61,460 nt of DNA, taken from DATKMK01 sp035541895 (GTDB lineage: Bacteria > Desulfobacterota > Binatia > HRBIN30 > JACQVA1). Below, piece by piece: positions 16,999-25,984 of the stretch (the first letter of the stretch is position 1; every line of letters begins with the position of its first letter). The notes below the pieces were generated by a model. That model was given only the letters and a program-made list of their open reading frames with translations, made no database searches and was not told the origin of the DNA. Made by a program: the position numbers and the translations under genes. Location: the NCBI GenBank assembly GCA_035541895.1, contig DATKMK010000125.1, positions 1 through 61,460 of the forward strand. Direction: 5' to 3'.

Positions 16999-19707
16999 TC
17001 ACCCGAGGCGACTGATCCGAATGCGCGCGTCGACGACCACTGCGCCGCGACCGGGGGCGAGCACCTTCACCGGGTTGAGATCGAGTTCGCGTAGCTCCGG
17101 CACGATTTCCACCAACGCCGACACGCGCTGAATTACATCGACCAGTGCGTCGCGATCGCCGGGCGGCGCCCCGCGATAGCCGTCGAGCAACTTGGTCGCG
17201 CGCAGCTTCGCGATCATCTCGTGCGCGTCGACATCGGTGACGGGCGTGAGGCGGAACGACACGTCGCGCAGCAACTCGACCAGCACGCCACCGAGACCAC
17301 ACACGAGCAACGGACCGAACACCGGATCGGACGTGACACCCACCAGCGTCTCGATGCCCCCAACGACTTCACGTTGCAGCAGGACGGCGTCGAGCGGCGT
17401 TCCAATCGCCTGCATGCGGTCGGTGAGATGTTCGACCGCGGCGGCCACCTCGTCGGCCGACTTCAGCCCGAGCACGACGCCGCCGACGTCGCTCTTGTGA
17501 ACGAGGTTCGGCGCGACCGCCTTGGCCACGAGCGGGTAGCCCAAGCGCTCCGCGGTGGCCACCGCTTCGCCGGCCGTGATCTGCTCCGACGCCGCGTACT
17601 CAATGCCGACGGCCAACAGGACTGTCGCCACGTCTTTTGGTTCCAGCCACACCGCGCCTTCTGCGTGGTCCAGCACGCGGTCGATCACCGCGCGCACCGT
17701 ACGATCGGCGAACCGCGTCAACGTCAGCACGTTGCCCCGCGGCCGTTCCCGCCAACGCGCGTACCGGTGCACCGCCGCCAACGCCTGTGCGGCATTTTCG
17801 GGAAAACTGTACGACGGCAGGCGTCCCCGCGGCCCGGTGCTGAGAATCGGTGGCGCGCCCTGCGACGACATGAACACTGTCAGCACCGGCTTCGCGGCTG
17901 GAACGGTGCCGGATGCCCGCGCGATCGCGGCGGCGACTTGCTGAGGCTGGGTGACCATCGGAGGAATGTAAACCACGACGAGCGCGTCGATTGCCGGATC
18001 GTTGCCGACCGCCTCGACGACCCGAGCGTACTCATCCGCGCCCGCCGACGCAGTCATGTCGATCGGATTGGTGAAGCCCGCATGCGCGGGGAGAATTTCG
18101 TGGAGCCTCGCGAGCGTGTCGGCGCTCAAGATCGGCAGTTGGAGACCTCGAACGTCGCAGGCGTCGGCGAGCAGAATGCCCGGGCCGCCGGCATTGGTCA
18201 CCACGCCGACGCGCGGCCCCGGCGGGAGCGGCTGCGTCGACAGCAAGGTCACGACATCGAAGAGATCTTCGATGGTGTTGGTCCGAATCACTCCGGCTTG
18301 CTCGAACAGCGCATCGACGGCGACGTCGAGATTGGCAAGCGCCGCCGAGTGACTGGTCGCGGCGCGGGTTCCGGCAGCGGAGCGGCCGGATTTGACCGCG
18401 ACGATCGGCTTTTGGCGCGCGAGATCGGGCGCGAGCCCGGCAAACTTGCGAGGGTTCCCAAAGCTCTCGAGGTACAGCACGATGACGTCGGTGCGCGGAT
18501 CATCGCACCAGTACGCCAGCAAGTCGTTGCTCGATACGTCCGCCTTGTTGCCGACCGAAACGAACGTTGACAGGCCAATGTTGCGCGCGCGCATGTGGTC
18601 GAGAACCGCCAAGCCCAGCGCGCCGCTCTGCGACGAGATTCCGATGTTTCCCCGCAGCGCGGAGACCGGAGCGAAGGTGGCGTTGAGGGACACGCTCGGA
18701 TCGGTGTTGAGCACGCCCATGCAGTTGGGGCCGACCATACGCATCCCGGACGAGCGCACGAATTCGGCCAATCGTTGCTGCAGCGTTCGCCCACTTTCGG
18801 ATGCTTCCGCAAATCCCGACGAGATGACAACGACGCCGTGGACGCCGGCGCGCGCGCAATCTTCGACCGCCGCCATCACCGCGGCGGCGGGAACGGCGAT
18901 GACCGCCAAGTCCACCGGCGAACCGATTGCGCTGACGGAGCGAAACACGGGCAGCCCGGCGATGACATCAACGTTGGGGTTTATGGGATAGATCGGTCCC
19001 CGAAAGCCGTCGCGCTTCAAATTCTCGACCAGGGCCGCACCAATCGTTCCAACGTGGCGAGAGGCGCCGACGACGGCAACCGACCGCGGATTGAGGAACG
19101 CTCGAACACTCTGCGCGGTCGCGCGGCGCTCACGCTGAAAGCTCGCGATACGCGACTGCTCGGTCTCGGCTGTCGGAAACGAGACGTGAAAGACCCCGGC
19201 TTCGAGGGACCGCTTGACGGTGAAGCCGCTGGCGGAGAAGACCTGCAACATGAGGTTGTTCTCGCCCAACACGTCCGCTTCGAATTCGGTGATGCCGTTG
19301 GCGCGGGCGATCGGGGCGAGGTGTTCGAGCAGCAAGGTGCCGACGCCGCGACCTTGGTACTCGTCGAGCACGGCGAACGCGACTTCCGCGCGCACGACGT
19401 TGTCGCCGGCGTCGGGAAGCGTCGCGTAGCGGCCGACGCCGACGAAGTATTCACCGCTCTCGTCGCGGAGCGTCGCGGCCAGCGCCGCTTGATGCGTGAA
19501 ATCCAACTCGGTGAATCGCGCCAGCTCCTGGTCGCTCAGGCGCTTCTTGGCACTGAAGAATCGAAAGTAGACCGACCGCGCACTCAGACTTTGAAAGTGC
19601 CTGAGCAAGAGCGGCTTGTCGTCCGGACGCAAGGCGCGAATATGTATCGACGTACCATCGCGCAGAATCGCGTCGGCGGCGTAGGTGCGAAAATCGGCAG
19701 CTTGCAT
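16999..19707 (-). CDS. GNAT acetyltransferase fused to ADP-forming acyl-CoA synthetase-like protein
   Basis: The 902-residue protein has a GNAT domain first (about 15-180), with the acetyl-CoA loop Q118-G-R-G-V-G123. An NDP-forming acyl-CoA synthetase module fills the rest. It comprises the CoA-binding domain (NPRSVAVVGASRHVG onward), the two succinyl-CoA-ligase-like domains with TSHSAALANLD, whose His corresponds to the phosphorylated His, and a C-terminal ATP-grasp domain (YPLVAKAVAPNLVHKSDVGG). Related Pat proteins acetylate lysines of acyl-CoA synthetases and sense acetyl-CoA through an often inactive synthetase part. In enterobacterial Pat the GNAT domain is at the C-terminus; here the order is reversed, as reported for Streptomyces PatA. 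The TSHSAA site is kept, so synthetase activity cannot be excluded. It ends 17 bp from the convergent oxidoreductase gene. Confidence 0.88.
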   Translation of the reverse strand: MQAADFRTYAADAILRDGTSIHIRALRPDDKPLLLRHFQSLSARSVYFRFFSAKKRLSDQELARFTELDFTHQAALAATLRDESGEYFVGVGRYATLPDAGDNVVRAEVAFAVLDEYQGRGVGTLLLEHLAPIARANGITEFEADVLGENNLMLQVFSASGFTVKRSLEAGVFHVSFPTAETEQSRIASFQRERRATAQSVRAFLNPRSVAVVGASRHVGTIGAALVENLKRDGFRGPIYPINPNVDVIAGLPVFRSVSAIGSPVDLAVIAVPAAAVMAAVEDCARAGVHGVVVISSGFAEASESGRTLQQRLAEFVRSSGMRMVGPNCMGVLNTDPSVSLNATFAPVSALRGNIGISSQSGALGLAVLDHMRARNIGLSTFVSVGNKADVSSNDLLAYWCDDPRTDVIVLYLESFGNPRKFAGLAPDLARQKPIVAVKSGRSAAGTRAATSHSAALANLDVAVDALFEQAGVIRTNTIEDLFDVVTLLSTQPLPPGPRVGVVTNAGGPGILLADACDVRGLQLPILSADTLARLHEILPAHAGFTNPIDMTASAGADEYARVVEAVGNDPAIDALVVVYIPPMVTQPQQVAAAIARASGTVPAAKPVLTVFMSSQGAPPILSTGPRGRLPSYSFPENAAQALAAVHRYARWRERPRGNVLTLTRFADRTVRAVIDRVLDHAEGAVWLEPKDVATVLLAVGIEYAASEQITAGEAVATAERLGYPLVAKAVAPNLVHKSDVGGVVLGLKSADEVAAAVEHLTDRMQAIGTPLDAVLLQREVVGGIETLVGVTSDPVFGPLLVCGLGGVLVELLRDVSFRLTPVTDVDAHEMIAKLRATKLLDGYRGAPPGDRDALVDVIQRVSALVEIVPELRELDLNPVKVLAPGRGAVVVDARIRISRLG

Positions 19708-19734
19708 TGCGAAACCGACTCCGTGGCTGCACCT

Positions 19735-20424
19735 TCACCCGCTGCGCGTGGCGGTCAGCAGCCACTCCATGGCGAGGGCGACGGATGTGAATGTGTGGCA
19801 GACGCTTGCAAGTGCCGGTTCGTGCTCGCGGTATTCGCCGGTCAGAACGCGGATCGTCGTGATGCCCAACCGCCTTGGCGCGTCGAAATCGGTGAACGGA
19901 TTGTCTCCAACGTACACCAACTCCTCGGGGCGAACGTTTAAAGCGTTGGCCAGTTGGACAAATCCGGCGTCGTGAGGCTTGTAGAAGTCGCGCCCGAGCG
20001 CGCCGGTGAACACACACGCGTCGAAGCAGTCGGTTAAATTGAGCGTGCGCAACTTGCGCTGCTGGACGGCGAGTTGCCCGTCGCTGAGGAGACCGAGGCG
20101 GATGCCGGCGGCGCGCAGCGAGTCCAAACCCTCGCGTACTCCCGGATGCGCGGTGAGCGTCGGGTGATGCGCGCGGTAGATGCCGACCAGTTCCCGCTCG
20201 AGTTCGAGCGAATACACCGCTGCGTCGCGGAGCGCGTCGGCGAAAATGCGATCGCAGCGGCTGGTGCGACGCTGCCAATCGGGAAAGATGCGTTCGAAAA
20301 ACTCGTCCGCGCTGATGCCCGTAACGCGTTCGACGGCCGCAGCCACGTCGCGATAGGCGCCGCGGACGTACTGCGAGTGATCGTACAGCGTGTCGTCGAG
20401 GTCGAAGCCGACGGCCCGAATCAT
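19735..20424 (-). CDS. HAD-superfamily hydrolase (YjjG/nucleotidase-like)
   Basis: The 229-residue product has all four HAD motifs: motif I FDLDDTLYDH near the N-terminus, motif II LLSDG, motif III Lys in FYKPHDAGF and motif IV VGDNPFTDF. The inserted helical cap (about 15-85) gives the C1 subclass seen in phosphatases, nucleotidases and haloacid dehalogenases. The ATG at 20424 overlaps the TGA of the ATP-grasp gene by four bases (TCAT on the plus strand). A much longer upstream reading of this frame is a shadow of that gene. Such tight HAD/ATP-grasp coupling suggests the phosphatase acts on the ligase product or substrate. The actual substrate is unknown. Confidence 0.88.
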   Translation of the reverse strand: MIRAVGFDLDDTLYDHSQYVRGAYRDVAAAVERVTGISADEFFERIFPDWQRRTSRCDRIFADALRDAAVYSLELERELVGIYRAHHPTLTAHPGVREGLDSLRAAGIRLGLLSDGQLAVQQRKLRTLNLTDCFDACVFTGALGRDFYKPHDAGFVQLANALNVRPEELVYVGDNPFTDFDAPRRLGITTIRVLTGEYREHEPALASVCHTFTSVALAMEWLLTATRSG

Positions 20425-21332
20425 TGCAGCACCGCCTCCGGTTCCACGATGCAATCGGTGTAGTGGCGCAGCATGAGCAGCCCGTTTCTTACGGAGCGCG
20501 GCTGCACCGTTTCGCCGCGGAAGAGTTTCTCCAGCACGACAAACCAGTTCTCCGTCGCGGCCATTGCCAGCGAGACCCCGCCGGCGAGGCGCGGGTTGAT
20601 TTCGGTGAAGCGCAGGCCCGCGACCGTTCGGAAACATTGAACGTCGACCGGTCCGATGAAGCGGGCGGCGCTCAGGATCCGGCGCACGTGGGCCTCGATT
20701 TCCTCATCGCACGCGACCCGTCCTCGCACCGACAGTCCTGATTCGACGGCAAGCCGCTCGCGCGGCACGATGTAGAGCGGCGTCCCCTCGAGATCGCACA
20801 GCGCGTCGACCGAAAACTCGCGGCCCTCGAGAACCTCTTGCGCGATGCAGTCCGTCATGTCGACCCACTCGCCCGGCGGCACGCGACGGTGCCCGGCGCC
20901 GCCGCGGCCGACCCGCGGTTTGATCAGCTCGTACTCATGCTCCAGCGAGGTGCGCGCTGTCGGAATCCCATGGGCGGTGAAGAATCGATACGTCTCCCAC
21001 TTGTCTTCACAGAACGCGATGGTTTCGGGAGGCGAGATCACCAGGCGGATGCCTTCCGCCGCGAGTGCTTCCCGGCGGGCCGCCCACTTCCCCAATCCTT
21101 CGTGGATGGTTGGCAACACCCAATCGATGCGCTCGCGCCGGCAGATGTCCACCAGCACGTCCATGCAACCGGGCTCCGAGTAACGCGGCACGATGTATCC
21201 GTGGTCGGCGAGGTACAGGCCGGCGGCCAGCCGATCGACGTCGAGTGCGACGATGCGCGTCGCAACGGCGCGCAGATACGGCACGAGTGTCGCCCACGCG
21301 GGGCTCCCCACCGCTTCAACGAGGACGTTCAT
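20421..21332 (-). CDS. ATP-grasp ligase, carbamoyl-phosphate-synthase-large-subunit-like
   Basis: The 303-residue enzyme starts MNVLVEAVGSPAW, a Rossmann-like preATP-grasp segment. The ATP-grasp fold follows with IKPRVGRGGAG (nucleotide-binding lysine and glycine loop), the QEVLEGREFSVDALCD strand pair, and the metal-binding end FTEINPRLAGG. These features match stand-alone ATP-grasp proteins that join a carboxylate to an amine or other nucleophile through an acyl phosphate. It is much shorter than CarB and lacks its second half, so it is not carbamoyl-phosphate synthase. It heads a two-gene unit with the HAD phosphatase and is divergent from the first MMPL exporter, with 102 bp between starts. 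Confidence 0.85.
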   Translation of the reverse strand: MNVLVEAVGSPAWATLVPYLRAVATRIVALDVDRLAAGLYLADHGYIVPRYSEPGCMDVLVDICRRERIDWVLPTIHEGLGKWAARREALAAEGIRLVISPPETIAFCEDKWETYRFFTAHGIPTARTSLEHEYELIKPRVGRGGAGHRRVPPGEWVDMTDCIAQEVLEGREFSVDALCDLEGTPLYIVPRERLAVESGLSVRGRVACDEEIEAHVRRILSAARFIGPVDVQCFRTVAGLRFTEINPRLAGGVSLAMAATENWFVVLEKLFRGETVQPRSVRNGLLMLRHYTDCIVEPEAVLQ

Positions 21333-21434
21333 GTGTGCGCCGCCATCGCGCGCTCATACCTAGCCGAGGCGGTGCGCGATCACAAATGTGACCGCGATTG
21401 TACGCGACCCGGCATCTGACTAGAGTTCGCCCCG

Positions 21435-24197
21435 ATGGAGGGATTTGGACGGTGGCTGGTGCGCCACCCGTGGGTGTTCGTGGCCGGCAACCTCCTCGTC
21501 ACGGGCGCTCTCGGCGTCTTCGCGCTGCGCGTTCGCATCGAGAACTCGATCGAGAGTGTCCTTCCGGCCGGCGATCCTGAAGTGGCCTACTACAAGGGCG
21601 TGCGCGACACGTTCGGGAGCGACGACGTGGCGGTCGTCGGGATGCTCGCCGAGGACATTTTCGCGGCGCCGACGCTTGAAAAGATCGCGCGCGTCACCGA
21701 CGGGCTGGCCGCGATCGATGGCGTCGAGCGTGTGCTCAGCATCACCAACGCGGTCGATCCGGCGGCCGACGTGTTCGATCCGCCGCGGCTGCTGCCGGTG
21801 ATTCCGCCGGCCCTCGGTGCCGTCGATGTGTTGAAGGCCAAGCTCGTCGCGACGCCGGCGTACGGGAAAAATCTCGTCTCGGATGATTTCAGAGGCGCCG
21901 CGATCAACGTCTTCTTTCGCAACTTGACCGATGCGCAGTACGCCGATCTCGCGATCGATCGCCGGATCGAGCAGATCTTGGCCGCGGAGAGGGGGCCGGA
22001 ACGCTTCTTCTTCACCAGCGCCGCTCATGTGAAGCAAGTCGCCGTCGAGATGATGCGGCGCGACCTGTTTCGCTTCACGCCGATCGCGCTGGCGTTGGTG
22101 TTGTTGGTGTTGTGGCTGTCATTTTGGACCGTCCGCGGGGTGGTGTTGCCGGTGCTGTCGGTTCTGTTCGCGGTGGTGTGGACGTTGGGTCTGATGGGGC
22201 TGCTCGGCAAGTCGATCACGTTGGGGACGTTCGTGCTGCCGCCGTTGCTGATCGTAGTCGGCAGCTCCTACGCGATTCACGTGATGGCGCGCTACTACGA
22301 GCAGGTTCACTCCGGCGCGCATCGCGGCGAGTTGGTCATCCGCGCGTTTCAGCGGGTGTGGCTGCCGTTGGTGGTCTCGGCGCTTGCGACCGCGATTGGC
22401 TTCGGCTCGCTGATGGTCAATCGCATTACGGCGATTTGGGATCTGGGATTGTTCGCTGCGGTCGGCGTGGTCTGTGTGACGATCGTCTCGCTGACGTTCA
22501 TTCCGGCGGCGCTGCAACTCCTCGGCGTCGAGCTGCGCAGCGCTCGCTCCGGCACGACGCCGCGGCTGGCCCGCTGGCTCACTCGCTTGGGGCGGCGGGC
22601 GCATCGGTCGCGGCGGGAGATCATCTGGGCGGCGGCGGCGATCGCCGCACTGGCTTACACCGGCGTGCAGCGCATCCGGGTCGACTCGGACTTCCTGTAC
22701 TACTTCGAGCCGACGTCGGCGGTGCGGCGCGACAACGAAGTCATCAACCAAGAGATTGTCGGCAGCAATCCGTTTTATCTGGTGATCGAGAGCAGCGGTC
22801 CGGGGGCACTCAAGCGCTGGGAAGTGCTGAAGCAGATCAAGGAGCTGCAGAAGTTTTTGCTGACGTTGCCGGGAATCACGTCGTCGATTTCGCTCGTCGA
22901 CTACCTGGAGTTGCTCGAAGCCGGTCTCAACAAGAGCGGGGAGGGCGACGTTTTGGTCGACGAACAGGGGCGCATCATTCCGCCGCGGGTCCACAAGCCG
23001 TTCTGGGAGGATGCCTCCCGCTTGAGTCCCGTCTTGGAAATGGTCAACACCAGCCCCGCGACCTTCAAGTCGATTGTGACGCTGGACTTTCGGCGCGCCA
23101 ACGTGTTGGTGCGCACGAACCTCAGTGGCTCGCGCCGCATCGAGGAGACGCTGCGCCGCATTCGTACGTACATTGCCGAGCACTTTCCCGCCGACCTGCA
23201 GGTGCATCCGACCGGCAGTCTGGTGCTGATGACCGGAAGCACGTCGGATATCGTCGCGGGCCAGATCAAGAGTCTGTCGCTCGCGCTGGCCGTGATCTTC
23301 GTGATCATGGCGGCGATGTTCTTGTCCGCGAAGGTGGGCGTCCTCGCCATCGTGCCCAATGTACTGCCGATCATGATTTTCTTCGGCGTGATGGGCTGGC
23401 TCGGCATCTTGCTGAACCTCGGCACCAGCTTGATTGCGGCGATCGCGCTGGGGATCGCCGTGGATTCGACGATCCACTACATGGCGCGACTGAATCTCGA
23501 ATTGCATGGTGAGACCGATCAAGTGGCGGCGCTGGTGCGCACGCTGCGCACGGTCGGTCCGCCGATCATCTTCACCACCGTTGCGCTGTTCTTCGGCTTC
23601 CTCACATTCGCGGCATCGAGTTTCGTCCCGATTCAAAACTTCGGCATCCTCACCGGCGCCACCATGGTGGCGGCGCTGGCGACCAATCTGGTCCTGCTGC
23701 CGGCGCTGCTGGCGACCACCAAGATCATTACGTTGTGGGATCTGTTGGCGGTGCGGCTCGGCAAAGACCCGACGCGCACCGTGCCGCTGTTCGCGGGCCT
23801 GCGGCGCGGGCAGGCCCGCATCGTGGTGCTGATGGGACACATCAAGCGCTTTCAGCCCGGCGAGGCGATCGTGCGTCAGGGCGAAGTGGGCGACGAGATG
23901 TACGTGATCATCCGCGGCACGACCGAGGTATGGGCGAGCCAGGACGGCACGCGCCGGCAGTTGATCGTGCTGCGGCGCGGCGACGTGTTCGGCGAGATGG
24001 GATTGGTGCGGCAAAGCGAGCGCACCGCCGACGTGATCGCCGCCACCCCGGTCGAGGTGCTGGCCATCGACGAGACGTTTCTCCAGCGTATTCAGTTTCG
24101 CTATCCGCGCATCGCCGCGAAGGTATTTCTCAACCTGACCCACATCCTCAGCGACCGCCTGCAGCGGATGACCGAGTTGTTTGTCGGACGCCGGTAA
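21435..24197 (+). CDS. MMPL/RND-family exporter with C-terminal cyclic-nucleotide-binding domain (copy 1)
   Basis: The 920-residue protein has the RND/MMPL pattern. TM1 (about 14-32) precedes a periplasmic domain beginning RIENSIESVLPAGDP. A bundle of five helices is near 210-365, TM7 is near 390 with a second periplasmic loop, and another five helices lie near 610-755. MMPL proteins usually export lipids or other hydrophobic molecules using the proton gradient. From about residue 795 a cytoplasmic CNB domain follows. Its phosphate-binding cassette reads GDVFGEMGLVRQSERTADV, with Glu of F-G-E and the phosphate-contacting Arg kept. The C-terminal extension is unusual for MMPL proteins and predicts gating or activation by cAMP or cGMP. 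A close paralogue lies at 33648-36374. The next gene converges 24 bp away. Confidence 0.9.
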   Translation: MEGFGRWLVRHPWVFVAGNLLVTGALGVFALRVRIENSIESVLPAGDPEVAYYKGVRDTFGSDDVAVVGMLAEDIFAAPTLEKIARVTDGLAAIDGVERVLSITNAVDPAADVFDPPRLLPVIPPALGAVDVLKAKLVATPAYGKNLVSDDFRGAAINVFFRNLTDAQYADLAIDRRIEQILAAERGPERFFFTSAAHVKQVAVEMMRRDLFRFTPIALALVLLVLWLSFWTVRGVVLPVLSVLFAVVWTLGLMGLLGKSITLGTFVLPPLLIVVGSSYAIHVMARYYEQVHSGAHRGELVIRAFQRVWLPLVVSALATAIGFGSLMVNRITAIWDLGLFAAVGVVCVTIVSLTFIPAALQLLGVELRSARSGTTPRLARWLTRLGRRAHRSRREIIWAAAAIAALAYTGVQRIRVDSDFLYYFEPTSAVRRDNEVINQEIVGSNPFYLVIESSGPGALKRWEVLKQIKELQKFLLTLPGITSSISLVDYLELLEAGLNKSGEGDVLVDEQGRIIPPRVHKPFWEDASRLSPVLEMVNTSPATFKSIVTLDFRRANVLVRTNLSGSRRIEETLRRIRTYIAEHFPADLQVHPTGSLVLMTGSTSDIVAGQIKSLSLALAVIFVIMAAMFLSAKVGVLAIVPNVLPIMIFFGVMGWLGILLNLGTSLIAAIALGIAVDSTIHYMARLNLELHGETDQVAALVRTLRTVGPPIIFTTVALFFGFLTFAASSFVPIQNFGILTGATMVAALATNLVLLPALLATTKIITLWDLLAVRLGKDPTRTVPLFAGLRRGQARIVVLMGHIKRFQPGEAIVRQGEVGDEMYVIIRGTTEVWASQDGTRRQLIVLRRGDVFGEMGLVRQSERTADVIAATPVEVLAIDETFLQRIQFRYPRIAAKVFLNLTHILSDRLQRMTELFVGRR

Positions 24198-24221
24198 CCG
24201 CGGCGTGCCGGCTCGCGATCG

Positions 24222-25859
24222 CTACAGGTCCTCTACTTTGAGCGGCACGTCGGCGTCTTTCCACGCCACCTGAAATTCGCGCTCCACCGAGGCGGCGGCA
24301 ACGGTCTTGCCTTCGGCGGTGAGCGCGAGACCGAGTCCATACAGTGATCGGGGATTGCGCGGATGCTGTTCGAGATCCTTGCGGTACACACGTTCCGCAT
24401 CTTCGGTTCGCCCCGCTGCCAACAACGCCGCGCCGAGCGACTCACGCGTGGGGTAATACCAATCTGGCGGCTCGTTGTACGCCAGCGTGTCCTCGACTTG
24501 CACCGCCTCTTCCCAGCGTGAAACAGCGGTGGCGTGGTCGCCGCGCGCGGCAGCGACTCGAGCGTCGAGGACGACATTCGCCAGCCGCAAAATGTTCGCC
24601 GCGCGGTTGAAGCCGAAACCGGCATTGTCAGGCAGGTGGTCGCGCTCGGAGGCGAACGCCGAGCGCTCGCGTTCGAACCCCGCGGAGTCGTTGGAGCCGG
24701 CGTAGGCCAGGGCGCGCGCGAAGTGCCACAGCCCGTGAGCGCCCGCCAACTTCGAGTCGGGTTCGGGTGCGCTGAGAACTTCGCGCCAGTCGTGGAAGCG
24801 CAACGGGACGAGGAAGCGAGCCGAGATCAGCGGATCGACCAATCCGGGGAAGTCGAGCGCATGCGGGGCGACGACCGTGTAGAGATCCTTCGCGGCTGCG
24901 ACGGCATCGCGGCGGCGGCCGGCCATGGCGTTCGCCAAGGCGAGAAAGTGGATGTTGTGACTGAAATACATCGCCGGATACATCTGCAGCCCGGTTGCGG
25001 TCCGCAGATATTCGCGGTCGACGGCGACCGCGGTGGCGTTGCTCTGCGCGGCCGCGCGGTAGAAGCCGGTGCGCATGTAGATGTGCGATGGCATGTGCAC
25101 CAGATGGCCCGCGTTGGGAACCAGCGTTTCGAGGCGCTTCGCGCTCGCCAGCGCCCAGTCGGGATGCGGCGAGGCTTCGACGGCGTGAATGAACAGGTGG
25201 TTGGCGCCAGGATGATTGGGATCGCGCTGCAGCACGCCGTCGAGCGTCGCGACGATGAGTTCCGTGCCCTCGGCGGGTGTGCCGTCGGCATTCCACAATT
25301 TCCAGGGACGCAGGAGCATCAGACTCTCCGCGTACAGCGTCGCGGCGTCGAGATCGTCGGGATAGCGCTTGGCGAGGTCCGCCATCGCGTCTTTGTACGC
25401 GACGTTGAGCTGTTTGAGATCGGCGTTCGGATCGTTCGAGTAACGCTTCGCCACGGCCCCGATGTAGGCGCGTTCGTGCTCGGGCGCGTCGGTGGCCAGA
25501 CTCAGCGCCTTCTGAACGGTCTCGTACGCCTTCTTTTCACGATCGGGGTCGACATCCATGTTGTAATCGGGCCCGAGCGCGTACGCGATCCCCCACAGCG
25601 GCATCACGGCGCGTGGATCCAACTCGGCCGCGCGTTGGAACGAGCGAATGGCCTCCTCGTGATTGAAGCCGTAGGCGAGGGTGAGACCTTGATCGAAGAA
25701 GCGCTGCGCCGGCGGGTTGCGCGTGACAATCGGATGGTGGTGATCGCCCAATCCCTTCAGCAGCGCGGCGGGTTTCGACGACGCGGTACCGTGGTGATCC
25801 GCCGCCAGCGCGACTTGCGCACAGATCATCACCGCGGCCAGAGTCTTCTGCGTTCTCAT
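24222..25859 (-). CDS. Secreted tetratricopeptide-repeat protein
   Basis: The 545-residue protein has a Sec signal peptide (TLAAVMICAQVALAA) followed by HxHH-rich residues, then TPR-like helical hairpins through the whole chain. The first clear TPR is AYGFNHEEAIRSFQRAAELDP. Others lie near NHPGANHLFIHAVEASPHP and, at the C-terminus, AAGRTEDAERVYRKDLEQHP. A long central part with LVHMPSHIYMRTGFY and SHNIHFLALANAMAGR is characteristic of a widespread family annotated only as TPR protein. No catalytic motif is evident. Periplasmic location is inferred from the signal peptide. It is convergent with the first MMPL/CNB exporter and divergent from the GAF gene. Confidence 0.85.
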   Translation of the reverse strand: MRTQKTLAAVMICAQVALAADHHGTASSKPAALLKGLGDHHHPIVTRNPPAQRFFDQGLTLAYGFNHEEAIRSFQRAAELDPRAVMPLWGIAYALGPDYNMDVDPDREKKAYETVQKALSLATDAPEHERAYIGAVAKRYSNDPNADLKQLNVAYKDAMADLAKRYPDDLDAATLYAESLMLLRPWKLWNADGTPAEGTELIVATLDGVLQRDPNHPGANHLFIHAVEASPHPDWALASAKRLETLVPNAGHLVHMPSHIYMRTGFYRAAAQSNATAVAVDREYLRTATGLQMYPAMYFSHNIHFLALANAMAGRRRDAVAAAKDLYTVVAPHALDFPGLVDPLISARFLVPLRFHDWREVLSAPEPDSKLAGAHGLWHFARALAYAGSNDSAGFERERSAFASERDHLPDNAGFGFNRAANILRLANVVLDARVAAARGDHATAVSRWEEAVQVEDTLAYNEPPDWYYPTRESLGAALLAAGRTEDAERVYRKDLEQHPRNPRSLYGLGLALTAEGKTVAAASVEREFQVAWKDADVPLKVEDL

Positions 25860-25946
25860 GCGGGCCTCCCGAGCACGTGGAGCCGATCATCTAATGCGTC
25901 CCGAGGCGTTTGCCAATCACCCGACGCCCGTGCCGCCCGCGTCGGC

Positions 25947-25975
25947 TTGACGCTCCTGAGTGATGGCCCTACAAG
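25947..25975 (+). promoter_or_regulatory. Predicted sigma70-type promoter for the GAF gene
   Basis: TTGACG (25947-25952) and TACAAG (25970-25975) are separated by exactly 17 bases and differ from consensus by one and one or two positions. Transcription would begin near 25981-25983, only a few bases before the GTG at 25985. This predicts a leaderless or nearly leaderless mRNA unless a downstream start is used. Confidence 0.5.
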
Positions 25976-25984
25976 CTAGCACTC

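Noticed and set aside
21380..21391. TCACA-AA-TGTGA palindrome between the ATP-grasp and first MMPL/CNB genes as a Crp site.
   Set aside because: Crp sites have TGTGA before TCACA with six bases between; here the half-sites are in the opposite order and only two bases apart.
22119..24143. Very long minus-strand open frame (674 codons) opposite the first MMPL/CNB exporter; similar ones at 42729-44813 and 44889-46910.
   Set aside because: Their products are rich in Arg, His, Gln and Asp with no domain, while the plus-strand frames encode complete transporters and other proteins. High GC content keeps antisense frames open.
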